From positions 1 to 52,438 of the forward strand of contig JAFGHX010000296.1 of the NCBI GenBank assembly GCA_016929905.1: a stretch of 52,438 bases of DNA, given 5' to 3'. Below are positions 1 through 8,250 of the stretch, in pieces (within the stretch, counting starts at the first letter, position 1; the number at the start of each line of letters is the position of its first letter). The position numbers and the translations under genes are program-made. The stretch comes from Kiritimatiellia bacterium. GTDB taxonomy: Bacteria; Verrucomicrobiota; Kiritimatiellia; JAFGHX01. The notes beneath the pieces were generated by a model, which saw only the letters and a list, made by a program, of their open reading frames with translations, ran no database searches and was not told the origin of the DNA.

Positions 1-129
1 GCTGAAAAACCACTGCGGCCGGCACGTCGAAGATCCGCCCGCGGCGGAGAGGCCGGCCCTCCATTGGATCAACACGCAACATGTTGGATTTTTGGAGGGC
101 GCGGCTCCGTCCGCGCCGGGTTTTTCAGC
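1..129. repeat. Hairpin-forming inverted repeat at the left edge
   Basis: The ends GCTGAAAAAC and GTTTTTCAGC pair, and inside them CCCTCCA (58-64) pairs with TGGAGGG around 92-99. The inner arms resemble the GGAGGGCGAG hairpin family found at 18187, 26266, 28138 and 44402. The first 35 bases also recur in altered form at 19632-19670 and 41537-41569. No gene is visible before the phosphoesterase, so this is noncoding repeat DNA. The copy may extend left of the window. Confidence 0.5.
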
Positions 130-147
130 GCAATCAAAGGTCTGAAG

Positions 148-313
148 GTCGAACTTCGAGCAAGTTCTCGAGTAAGTTCTCGAGCAAGTTTCAGAACCTA
201 TGAAGGTTCTTGCTGTGGGGTTTTCGACAAAGATTACGACCCGCCTCCGCTTCCCGACGCGCTGCGCGGTCGGGACTACGGCGCGGCAGGCCAAAGATTA
301 CGACAAAGGGGTT
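148..313. repeat. 12-bp tandem repeats plus a compound repeat upstream of the phosphoesterase
   Basis: Three 12-bp units sit at 158-169, 170-181 and 182-193 (GAGCAAGTTCTC, GAGTAAGTTCTC, GAGCAAGTTTCA). A second type follows, with GACAAAGATTAC at 227-238 and AAAGATTACGACAAAGG at 293-309, separated by a GC-rich palindromic stretch. The 222-310 part recurs at 1880-1961. The last unit ends about 10 bp before the GTG start at 320 and contributes the AAAGGGG ribosome-binding site. Confidence 0.75.
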
Positions 314-319
314 GAGCGG

Positions 320-1186
320 GTGAACATAGCCGTTATCGCTGATGTGCATGGGAGGGTATTGCTGGCGTTCAAGCTGGTCGCTCGGTATCAGCGGGAGACG
401 GGCGAACACGTGGACCTGATCCTGCAATGTGGGGATATGGGGCTCTTTCCTGACTTGACGAAGCTGGACAGAGCCACGATCCGGCACGCGCGTAAGGAGA
501 GTACGGAACTGGGCTTTCATGACGACTTTCTCACCTCGAGGCACGATGTGCGGCAGGTGTTGGAGTCGTTGGACTGCAATCTCGTGGCCGTACGGGGGAA
601 CCATGAGGATCATGAGTTTCTCGATGGCCTGGAAAGGGCGACGGACGAGGCGGTGTTCCCCGTTGACTGCTACAAGCGAATTCACGTGTTGAAGACGGGA
701 GTGCCCTTCCGCTTTGAAGCCGGCGATGAAAACGTGACCATTCTAGGGATCGGGCGAGTCGGGCCGCCTGTCGGCGAGACAGAACTGAACAAGCCCAAGT
801 ACATTCAGGAGCGTGAGACGGAGCGTATCCTGGAACTGGACAGGGCGCCTATCGACGTCCTGGTCAGTCACGATTCGGCGCGTGATTTCTTCACATCGGG
901 CTTTGGGATGGCGGAGATCCGCTGGGTGCTGGACCAGTGCAGGCCCGTGTACCATTTCTTCGGCCATAGCGGCAGGCCTTTCCATTCCCTGACGGACACC
1001 AATGGCGTGACGGTCTGTGCAAAGATGTCCGATTTCGAATGGGACGAAAAGGATCCGGGCAAGCCGCTCAAGGCGGGATGTCTCGGCATACTCCGATGGC
1101 GGAACCGGCAGGCGCATGCGTTCGAGGTCGTGTCCGCGCCATGGCTGAGGGAGTACACGGCGCATACGTGGCGGCGTTTGGGGTGA
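320..1186 (+). CDS. Calcineurin-like metallophosphoesterase
   Basis: A 288-residue protein with the metallophosphoesterase metal-binding motifs in order: ADVHG near the N-terminus (D-x-H), CGDMG, RGNHED, SHDS and FGHSGR near the C-terminus. These ligand a dinuclear metal centre that hydrolyses phosphoesters; the substrate cannot be told from sequence. No signal peptide or membrane segment is seen, so it is probably cytoplasmic. I chose the GTG at 320 because AAAGGGG lies 8 bases upstream and homology begins at once. The frame stays open upstream to 200, but those codons only translate repeat DNA (KDYDKG). The gene stands alone; the neighbouring toxin-antitoxin pair is on the other strand. Confidence 0.85.
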   Translation: MNIAVIADVHGRVLLAFKLVARYQRETGEHVDLILQCGDMGLFPDLTKLDRATIRHARKESTELGFHDDFLTSRHDVRQVLESLDCNLVAVRGNHEDHEFLDGLERATDEAVFPVDCYKRIHVLKTGVPFRFEAGDENVTILGIGRVGPPVGETELNKPKYIQERETERILELDRAPIDVLVSHDSARDFFTSGFGMAEIRWVLDQCRPVYHFFGHSGRPFHSLTDTNGVTVCAKMSDFEWDEKDPGKPLKAGCLGILRWRNRQAHAFEVVSAPWLREYTAHTWRRLG

Positions 1187-1290
1187 GCGGAGCGGAGTGG
1201 AGGATTGCGGATAGCAGGGCGTGGGCGCATTGCGAATTCTCGTGCACTAGGTATGGTGCGAAGCGGAGACCATATGGTTGGGCGAATGCG

Positions 1291-1424
1291 TCATCCCAGG
1301 ATGACAAGGACGGCGAGATTCTCATCCTTGTTGAAACAGACTGCACATGCTCCGAACCTGGAAACAGGTCTTCCAGCATTCCCACGAGGTGCGGTGACAG
1401 GTTCTGATCGAAGAGCAGCTTCAC
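1291..1424 (-). pseudogene. Decayed DUF5615 (PIN-like) toxin
   Basis: The GTG at 1424 overlaps the antitoxin stop codon (GTGA), the usual layout of a DUF433-DUF5615 toxin-antitoxin operon. The first 29 residues fit the family: MKLLFDQNLSPHLV is the typical start with the first acidic active-site Asp, followed by EHVQSV. After that the frame loses similarity. A shifted frame gives NKDENLAVLVILG and then stops at 1291-1293, which resembles the TKDxDF segment of the family. I infer an internal deletion plus a frameshift that removed the catalytic centre. The open frame itself continues to 1068, but that tail is not family-like. A sequencing error could account for the frameshift but not for the missing middle. 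Confidence 0.55.
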
Positions 1425-1648
1425 GCATGGACCACCATTTGCTGGTGTTCTCGGTCAGCGGCGTACTGAAGACAGGCTCTGATGTCCTCCTCCGTCAGAT
1501 ACGGGAAGTCCTTCAGGATTTGCTCATTCGTCATTCCGGAGGCGAGATATTCCAGAACATCGTAGACTGTGATGCGCATGCGCCTGATGCACGGCTTACC
1601 GCCGCGCTTGCCGGGCTCCACTGTTATGATGTCTTTGTAGCTCTTCAT
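1421..1648 (-). CDS. DUF433 family antitoxin
   Basis: A complete 75-residue protein. It has the DUF433 pattern: an N-terminal strand (ITVEPGKRGGKPCIRRMRI), then a helix-turn-helix-like part with TVYDVLEYLASGMT, EQILKDFPYLTEEDI and ACLQYAAD. DUF433 proteins are usually the antitoxin and DNA-binding half of a pair with a DUF5615 PIN-like RNase. It is translationally coupled to the toxin remnant through a GTGA overlap. It starts at the ATG at 1648; no strong Shine-Dalgarno is visible. Since the toxin looks dead, this antitoxin may be a leftover, may protect against a related toxin elsewhere, or may have become a plain regulator. Confidence 0.8.
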   Translation of the reverse strand: MKSYKDIITVEPGKRGGKPCIRRMRITVYDVLEYLASGMTNEQILKDFPYLTEEDIRACLQYAADREHQQMVVHA

Positions 1649-1745
1649 ACGTTCAGCATATCAGATTGGGGCAGTGATGTCCATAGCAGAGAGCCCAACG
1701 GCGATGCCGATTTACACGGCCTGTTCCTCCTGGCGGCGATTTCCG

Positions 1746-1780
1746 GATACTCGATGCCGGATGCCGGGCGCCGGCTGCCA
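1746..1780. repeat. Heptamer tandem repeat (ATGCCGG type)
   Basis: Imperfect 7-bp units run GATACTC, GATGCCG, GATGCCG, GGCGCCG, GCTGCCA. It is the reverse-complement form of the seven-unit GCATCCG array at 32757-32805, so the two belong to one family. It lies about 100 bp upstream of the antitoxin start. Confidence 0.5.
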
Positions 1781-1879
1781 ACTAGTCGCTGGCCGAGCGC
1801 GCAAGATTTAGGACTCCGGCCTTTGTCTGGCACTTTGTCCGGTCCTTTGTTCGCGGCCTTGGGTCGCTCGTTCGCCGGG

Positions 1880-1961
1880 GGTTACGACAAAGCTTACGAC
1901 CCGCCTCCGCTCAGCCGCTACGGCGCGGCAGGCCAAGGATTGCGCCAAAGCTTACGCCGAA
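1880..1961. repeat. Second copy of the TTACGACAAAG compound repeat
   Basis: This 82-bp stretch matches 222-310 in order: TTACGACAAAG, CTTACGACCCGCCTCCGCT, CTACGGCGCGGCAGGCCAA, then GATTGCGCCAAAG. The ends are units of the 12-bp family. The middle differs mainly by a deletion of part of a GC palindrome. Confidence 0.7.
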
Positions 1962-3541
1962 GAGGGTTGTTCGGCAGGACCAAGGATGATCTCAAGGTCG
2001 TCCACCGCTCGCGTCGCCGTCATCGTCAACCGACGGAGGGTGCACCGAGATCGGTGAACGATAGCGGCGACGAGAACGGATTACGATCAGAGAAAATGAT
2101 TCAGGGCCGAACCACTGCCTGGAGCCGACGCTTAACAGCGCGGCTCAGGCTCACGTGGTCTCATTGTCTTCCGGCCCCAGCGGGGGGATTGGACCCCCGC
2201 TACTCGGCTCGGATTGGACCTGGTCGGATTCCCTTGCGGCCTTGGAGCCTGGTGCCCGCGCTCGTCGAGACGGGCGGGTGCCCTTTCTTTCAAGCCGGCC
2301 CGGTGCGGTGTGTTTACCGCGCCGTTTCGCGGGCTGCGCAAGTGGGGGGAGGCCCCTCATTCAGGCGTCTACGCCGCTTGGCGGTCTTTGCCCTGCGATT
2401 GTGCCTGGGCTCGTATCGTTGCGTTGCCAGCCCTCCTCGTACACGCGTTCCTTCACTATGCGGGCTGAGCAGCGCTGCTCCGGGCGCGCTCGGGATTCCT
2501 GATCGACGGACGGCAGCAGGGGGATTCGACTCCCGTATGACCGTCTCCGGTCAGTCCTATCGGGCGGCATTGCCGCACCTGGACAATCCTGGCGGGGAAC
2601 CACTCGCTTTTCGGCAGCGGCTAATTCCCCGCGCTGCACCAGGATTCCGGCGGGGCCGGGCTTTTTGACCAGGGCCCGGCGTCCGCTTTGAGCTTCTTTA
2701 GCGTCCCTGAAGAGATTTTGGAGTTCCGACGGATTGTGCCGCCGATGCCGGGATCTCTTCGTCCCGTCGCACTGGAAGTTGTCCTGCGCTCTTCCCAGCG
2801 TGCGCCCGTTGCCGGGCGATGCAGCTTGCTCGTCAGGCGCCTGGCGCGCTATGGGCGCGGCAGGGCGTCGGGCGAGCGCACGGCAGGGCGCGCGCGGCAT
2901 GCTGCCGCGGCCCCGCCAGCGCTGCCAGGGGTGTGCCGGCGGGGCGCGCCCGAAAATTCCACACCTCGCTACGAAAGAGCGCGGAACCTTCGGCCCAACG
3001 GCGCTGCTCACGCACCGCCGCCCCAGCCCGGCACGGGGGGCGCGGCTCGGTGGGCGCGAGGCCCAGCCGAGTCGCGAAGTTGCCTTGTCACAGAACGGGG
3101 CGCCGGCGCCGAAGGGCGGCGGCACCGTATACACTAGACGAACGCCGGCGCGGACATCTTTCGAAAAAATGGGGAGCGCGCCGCTTTGGGCCGGGCGCGC
3201 AGCCGCGGGCGCCGGGCGGCGGTGCCCGAACGGGGTTTGACGACGGAAAGACCGCGGAATTTCGCGAATTCGGCGCGGGGCGGGGCCGGCGCGACAGAGC
3301 GGGCAGGCGCGGCAAAACTGTGGCGACTTTTTTTGCGAAAGGCCGGAACCGGCACGGGCGCGCAGAGACAGAGCGGGCAGCGCCGGGCAGCGGGAGCGAA
3401 GTTCCACGGCAAACGCGGAGCGGTCGCAGGGCTCGAGCGAAGCTGCCGGTCTCTGGGTCTGCAGGCAACCGCCGGCCGATTGGCAGGGCGCCGGCTCTCC
3501 GCGGCGGCCTTGCCCGCATGCCGAATCCCGTGCGCGCTCGC
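1962..3541. other. Gene-poor region with many GC hairpins
   Basis: I see no convincing gene here. Open frames exist on both strands, but their translations are Arg, Ala and Pro rich with no recognisable domain. The 2150-2660 part holds several compact hairpins, for example GCGGGGG/CCCCCGC with a 7-base loop at 2180-2200 and GCGGT/ACCGC with a 6-base loop at 2305-2320, so it could encode a structured RNA. From about 2800 to 3540 it becomes extremely GC rich, with short A or T runs such as 3163-3170 and 3328-3334. The big HEAT-zincin-vWA gene ends at 3542, so part of this may be its 3' flank. Confidence 0.5.
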
Positions 3542-6500
3542 TCAGGGCCGCCGCGTCTGAGTGAGCTGGACGACGAGTCGGCCGAACCGGGCGACGGCCT
3601 CGTCGAGGTTGAACCGGGACAGATCGACGAAGTGCGGGAAGCAGATTTCGTCCATCTTGTCCACGGCGACCTGCGTGCAGGCCATGCCGAGCCGCCGGGT
3701 CACGTACTGGACGAGTTGCCGCAGCGCGGCCGCGGAGCAGTGCGAGGGCGAGCCATCGCTGATCATGATGAGGATCCGGTTCCGCTTTCCGCTGTGCTGG
3801 GCAAGCTCGGCCGCACGCGCGAGCGCGCCGGCATCGTTGTTTCCGCCGTCCGCTTCGAGCGAGGCGATCGAGTGACGCCGGAAATCGCCGAGCGCGTAGA
3901 AGGTGTCGTCGTCGAACCCGTGGATATGGCCGTTGATCCCGCGCAGCCCGCGCGCGGCCTCGGCGATCAGGACGCCGAACGCCTTCGCGCGTTCGATCTT
4001 GTCGCCTTGCATCGAGCCCGAGCAGTCTATGAGCAGGCCGAGATAGAGGTCGGGCGCCTGTACCTCGCGTGTGGCGACGAGCAGGTTCGGGACGGGCCGG
4101 TAAACGCTGGCGCGCGCCTGCGGGATATCGATGCGGCTCCCGCGCCGCGAGGCGTGTTCGGCCTGCCAGGTGATTCCGAGCCGTTCGAGGTAGGCGCGCA
4201 GGACGCGGATATGGCCCGAAACCAGCTTCACGAGCGCGGCGTGCGCGCCCGGCTGGAACGGGAGCTGGCGCTCTTTAACGAGTTCCGGAAAATCGAGGGT
4301 CCGACTCAGGTTCAGGGTGCGCCCGCCGGACCGCCTGGTCTCGGGCGGCGTTTCCGGCGGCGTCTCCGGCGGCGTGCGCCGTATGCCAACCGCGCCGCCC
4401 AGCCCGATTTCGAGACCGGGCGGCGCCATGCCGGAGTCCTCGAGTATCTGCAGCGCGCGATTCATGTGCCGGAGCAGGCGCCCGAACAGGCTGAGCATTC
4501 TCATCAGTCTCCTGAGCTGCTCCTCGTGGTCCTCGACGCGCCCGATCACGTCGCCTATTCGCCGGGCGACCTCGAGCACCTCGCTGTGCGGCAGGTCTTT
4601 CAGGTTCGCCGGGACGAGGCTGATCGCCTGCGCGATTCGCGGGTCGGGCACGGTACGGGGCTCGATTCCGCCGCGCAGGCAGGCGAGGAACAGCAGCAGC
4701 GGCTGGCGCGCGTTGGGTATGGCCAGCACGTCGACGTCGCGCAGCCGGACCACGGGTTGAGCGGTTCCCGGCTTCTTCACGATCTGGCCGGGCAGCCGGC
4801 CGGCCTGCACGGCCTCGATCACCCGGTCGGGCTCGGTTTCGGTGAGCCTGGCATACTCGGCCGGCGCGCAATCGCAGGTGTTCTGCGTGAAGGCATAGGA
4901 GGCAAGCCGGTCGAACCAGGCGCCGCATATCGGGCGCCGGGCCCGCATGGCGCGTTCGAGCCGTTCGTCGCGCAGGATGTCGTAAATGTCGTCCAGCCCT
5001 TCGGAGCGCGCGATTCCACGGGTGGCGCGCGCACCCTTCTGGTTGATATCCACGAGATGGTGTCCGATCTCGTGCATGGCCAGTCCGCGCATGATGTCTT
5101 CGCCGTGCGGGTGCCCGGTCGTCACGGGCGTGTCGGAGACCTCGATCTCGATCGGTTCATGCTTCTTCGGACGCTTCGTCCGGCCAAGCCCCTGGCGGTA
5201 TTGCTGCACGACGACCGGCCGGCCGAGCAGTTCCAGCCCGGTCCGTTCGGCCCAGCGGTTGATGGCGCGGACTCGATCGGTGATCCGCATCCAGAGCGGT
5301 CTGGCCTCCGTCGGGTCTGCGCCGAGTTGCGGGTTGTTCAACACGGGGACCGACCCGTCCGTCTGCGCCAGAAGCTGTTGCGCGATCTCGGCGACATCTT
5401 CGTCCACGTCGTTGACCGACGAGATCAGTTCGCCGAAGATCCGGACGTCGTCGAACCGGGCGAGCGCCTTGAGCGCCGTGGCGCGGATGCCTTCGTCCGG
5501 ATCGCGAGCCGCGGGCAGGAGCGCGTCGACCAGGTCTAAATCGTCGCACTCCGCCAGTTCATTCAGGGCATCCCGCCGTTCGGCCGTGTCTCCGTCGCAG
5601 AGCACGCCGAGCAGCGTGTCCTTCTTCAAGGCGGCCGCGGCTTCCGGGGCGCCGCGCTCCTGCAACAGCGGCACGGCCGCGAGCCGCGTCTGCCGGTTAG
5701 GCGCGGCGATTGCCTGCTCGAGCGCTTCCGGCAGGCGTTCGGGCAGTCTGCTGCGGATGAGATCGAGCAGGTACTTCCCCTTTTCGTGTGCGCCCTGGCC
5801 GATCAGCTTCAGAACCCGGCCGATCTGGGCGGGCGGAATGGTGTCGGCCGCGTCGAGGATATCCTGCGCCGCCCTCTCGTCGGCGCCGGTTTCGTGCTCA
5901 AACATGGAAAGCGCGTATTTGACCGCGTTCTTCGGGTCGATGCCGGTCGCGCCGCGCAGCGCCGCCGCGCGCACGTCGTCATCCTCGTCGTGCATGGCGG
6001 CCTTGAGCAGACGGAGCTGGCCCCAGTTGCCGCCTTCACCGAACTGCGTGATCAGTTCCACCCGGCGCTGCCACGAACACGCGCGCAGGACATTGCGGGC
6101 GGTGGTTGGCCAGTCTGACACGCCGCGCGCGGCGAGTGCGCGGCAGGTGGCAGCCACGCATCGATCGAACGGAGCCGGCTCGCGCGAGCGGGACACGGCT
6201 TTGCCCTCTGTGTCTTCCGCGATGGATTCACTCAGGAACTCGAGCAGCGGCAGATCGCGCGGGTCCTTGCCGCTCGCCAGTGCGAGCGCGGCGTGCTCGC
6301 GGATCTGCCAGTGTTTGGATACGACGCCGCATTCCAGCGCTTCGTGCCGCAAGGCGGGGTATTTCTTGATGAGCAACTCGAGGATTACGCCTTCGGAGTC
6401 TCGGTCGGTCTTCATCAGATCGAGCAGCTTACGGGCCTGCGTGTCCGAGCTCGGCGTTCGGGCCAGCTCCTGCGCGGCGGTCTTCCAGAGGCCGGCGTCG

Positions 6501-7768
6501 CTACCCAGCAGCGCCGTCATCGCGGTCTCGTCGGCGTTCGTGGGGTCGAGCCCCGTAACAGCTTGCAGGGCAGCGCAGCGGACCTCGGGGCTGCGGCTTT
6601 GCCTTATCCATCTGCGCAGCAGGGGGAGGTACCCTATGCCGCCGTGTTCTTTGATGAACGTGCAGGCGGCGGCCCGCAGGCTCGGCCGGTCCGCTTCCAG
6701 CAGTGCATCGATATGAGGTTCCCAGCCCGGACAGAAACGCGCCCGCAACTGTTCGAGGGCACGCCGCCTGACCGACGATCTATTGCCTCTTCTGTCGACA
6801 AGTGCCCAGAGGCATGCCTGCGCGCGCGGCGTGTCGATAGCCGCCAGCCGGCTGATGGCCGCTTCCTGAGCCGTGCTGTCGCCCGACCGCACGACCGCAG
6901 CGAATGCCTCGTCCAGCCGAGCGGGCAGCCGGTCCGCCACGCGATCGAGCAGGACATCCGCGCCGTCGCCCGCGCCGGCGGCCAGATGCCTCATGATCCG
7001 ATCGGCGATTGGCGGCGTCAGCGGCGCCCGGCGAATGACCCATCTTGCGCGGACCCACAGCGGACCCGTGCTCCTGCACAGGAGGAGGAGTGCGCGTTCG
7101 ACCTGCTCGAGGGGGCCCTCGCCGCTATCGAGCGCCGCCAGGCCGGTGTGTTCATGCATGGCCTTCTCGGCCGCCTCCCGGATATGGGCGTGCGGTGAGT
7201 TCAGTGCCTCGTTCAGCACCCTGGTGTAGTCGGCCGGTGCCTTTCTGGCGACGAGTCCGAGCAGTGGCGCGACCGAGCGTGTGCGCGGATCGTGCAATCG
7301 TTTGAGCAGCGCGTCCATGATCGGCGCCAGCGAAGCGATTTCTTCGAGTAGTTCGGCCGCCGCGGTGGCGACTTCGGGGTAGAAGCCGGCGACCTTGGCG
7401 ACGGCGACGGCTTCTCGTCTGGCCGGCGGCAGCCGTTGCCACAGGGCGCGCAACGCGGCGATCTGGACGGCCGGCGCGATGTCGCCAAGCATGATGTTCA
7501 GCCGCCGGTTGTCCGCGGGCTGGCCGGCCGTGCCGAGCACCTGAGCCGCCGCGACCCGGACGCGCGCGTCACCGTCCGTGACCAGGCGCCGGGCGTGGGC
7601 CAGCAGGTCGGGATGTCCGATCTGGGACATGCCTCTAAGCGCGGCGGCGCGGATCTTGGGGTCGGCGTCGGCCAGCGCCTGCTCCATGCTTTGGGGGCTG
7701 TGTGGTTTTCGGGTGGGTGACGGCATTTCGGCCTCGGCTAACGTTAGCGTATTTACGCCGGGGAGCAC
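3542..7768 (-). CDS. Giant HEAT-repeat protein with HEXXH zincin motif and C-terminal vWA domain
   Basis: About 1408 residues. The first 800 or so are stacked HEAT-like helical repeats (patterns such as DPKIRAAALRGMSQIG and DEGIRATALKALARFD). Around residue 897 comes AMHEIGHHLVDI, a zinc-protease type HEXXH motif inside a CobT-like middle part. The last 180 residues are a von Willebrand A domain with a complete MIDAS start, DCSGS near residue 1246, and a later ISDGSP. A PPET repeat (about 4345-4375) forms a linker. vWA proteins of this kind usually work with a MoxR AAA+ ATPase, and one is encoded just upstream at 8251-9357. The likely role is a metal-dependent chaperone or assembly device with a HEAT scaffold. 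The start is uncertain: GTG 7768, ATG 7726 and ATG 7687 are all possible and none has a good ribosome site. Confidence 0.8.
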   Translation of the reverse strand: MLPGVNTLTLAEAEMPSPTRKPHSPQSMEQALADADPKIRAAALRGMSQIGHPDLLAHARRLVTDGDARVRVAAAQVLGTAGQPADNRRLNIMLGDIAPAVQIAALRALWQRLPPARREAVAVAKVAGFYPEVATAAAELLEEIASLAPIMDALLKRLHDPRTRSVAPLLGLVARKAPADYTRVLNEALNSPHAHIREAAEKAMHEHTGLAALDSGEGPLEQVERALLLLCRSTGPLWVRARWVIRRAPLTPPIADRIMRHLAAGAGDGADVLLDRVADRLPARLDEAFAAVVRSGDSTAQEAAISRLAAIDTPRAQACLWALVDRRGNRSSVRRRALEQLRARFCPGWEPHIDALLEADRPSLRAAACTFIKEHGGIGYLPLLRRWIRQSRSPEVRCAALQAVTGLDPTNADETAMTALLGSDAGLWKTAAQELARTPSSDTQARKLLDLMKTDRDSEGVILELLIKKYPALRHEALECGVVSKHWQIREHAALALASGKDPRDLPLLEFLSESIAEDTEGKAVSRSREPAPFDRCVAATCRALAARGVSDWPTTARNVLRACSWQRRVELITQFGEGGNWGQLRLLKAAMHDEDDDVRAAALRGATGIDPKNAVKYALSMFEHETGADERAAQDILDAADTIPPAQIGRVLKLIGQGAHEKGKYLLDLIRSRLPERLPEALEQAIAAPNRQTRLAAVPLLQERGAPEAAAALKKDTLLGVLCDGDTAERRDALNELAECDDLDLVDALLPAARDPDEGIRATALKALARFDDVRIFGELISSVNDVDEDVAEIAQQLLAQTDGSVPVLNNPQLGADPTEARPLWMRITDRVRAINRWAERTGLELLGRPVVVQQYRQGLGRTKRPKKHEPIEIEVSDTPVTTGHPHGEDIMRGLAMHEIGHHLVDINQKGARATRGIARSEGLDDIYDILRDERLERAMRARRPICGAWFDRLASYAFTQNTCDCAPAEYARLTETEPDRVIEAVQAGRLPGQIVKKPGTAQPVVRLRDVDVLAIPNARQPLLLFLACLRGGIEPRTVPDPRIAQAISLVPANLKDLPHSEVLEVARRIGDVIGRVEDHEEQLRRLMRMLSLFGRLLRHMNRALQILEDSGMAPPGLEIGLGGAVGIRRTPPETPPETPPETRRSGGRTLNLSRTLDFPELVKERQLPFQPGAHAALVKLVSGHIRVLRAYLERLGITWQAEHASRRGSRIDIPQARASVYRPVPNLLVATREVQAPDLYLGLLIDCSGSMQGDKIERAKAFGVLIAEAARGLRGINGHIHGFDDDTFYALGDFRRHSIASLEADGGNNDAGALARAAELAQHSGKRNRILIMISDGSPSHCSAAALRQLVQYVTRRLGMACTQVAVDKMDEICFPHFVDLSRFNLDEAVARFGRLVVQLTQTRRP

Positions 7769-7872
7769 TAAGCTGCATTATCTTCCCAAAGTAGGCAGAA
7801 GTGAAAACCACGGAGCTCACGGAGGCACAGAGCCGCCTTCGCGCAGCAGCTTCGGCGGGCCAGGGGAGAGAG

Positions 7873-7956
7873 GTCGCGGGAATTTGGGCTGGATTGCCGG
7901 CTCCTGGTTCTTCTCGCTCGCATCTTCCTCGGCAATCCAGCCCAAATTTCCGCGAC
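7873..7956. repeat. Long hairpin: 27-bp inverted repeat
   Basis: The left arm at 7873-7899 and the right arm at 7930-7956 are reverse complements with one mismatch (arm core AATTTGGGCTGGATTGCCG), around a 30-bp loop. There is no T-run after it, so it is not a standard terminator. It lies between the AAA+ gene and the HEAT-zincin-vWA gene on the same strand. About 40 bp to the left, 7805-7836 contains the periodic CACGGAG / CACGGAGG / CACAGAG motif. Confidence 0.8.
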
Positions 7957-8110
7957 GTTTGTGCCGGAAGAGGACACGGGAGATTAGTCTGCCGGTGGTC
8001 GCGCCGTTCGTCTTGGGTTTCGGCTCTCCTCCTCGCCTCTCGTGCGCTCCTCTGCCCTACAACGTTGTGCGCATTGTCGCTCTTCTGCTCTAGCCTGGCT
8101 CGTGGGTCCA

Positions 8111-8196
8111 GATCGAACATCGAACACTGAACACTGAACATCGAACATCGCACTTCGCTGTTCGACGTTGGATGTTCTATGTTCGCCGTTCATTCT
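8111..8196. repeat. Inverted pair of heptamer arrays (ATCGAAC / GTTCGAT)
   Basis: The left half repeats ATCGAAC-like 7-bp units six times (ATCGAAC, ATCGAAC, ACTGAAC, ACTGAAC, ATCGAAC, ATCGCAC). The right half repeats the reverse complement (TTCGCTG, TTCGACG, TTGGATG, TTCTATG, TTCGCCG). Together they can fold into an imperfect cruciform. The array ends about 55 bp from the 3' end of the AAA+ gene. Variants of the same heptamer flank the hairpins at 18187 and 26266. Confidence 0.75.
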
Positions 8197-8250
8197 GGCT
8201 CGTCTTGTGCCGCAGAACAAGGCTTGCGCCCAAGATGGTTTCTCGGGGGA

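Noticed and set aside
2515..2540. tRNA-like T-arm (GGGGATTCGACTCCC)
   Set aside because: The stem pairs imperfectly in the T-arm register, and no anticodon arm, D-arm or acceptor partner could be placed around it.
2150..2660. Possible tmRNA on the minus strand, because a frame there ends in Ala-Ala-stop (KDRQAA)
   Set aside because: The UUCGAC-type 5' part and a proper acceptor/T-arm with CCA are missing, and the tag is unlike known ones.
1205..2668. Plus-strand frame of 487 codons across the antitoxin and repeats
   Set aside because: It crosses the DUF433 gene antisense and several repeats, and its translation shows no domain.
2819..5539. A 906-codon open frame on the plus strand
   Set aside because: It runs antisense to the HEAT-zincin-vWA gene and through GC-rich noncoding DNA. 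No motif is recognisable.
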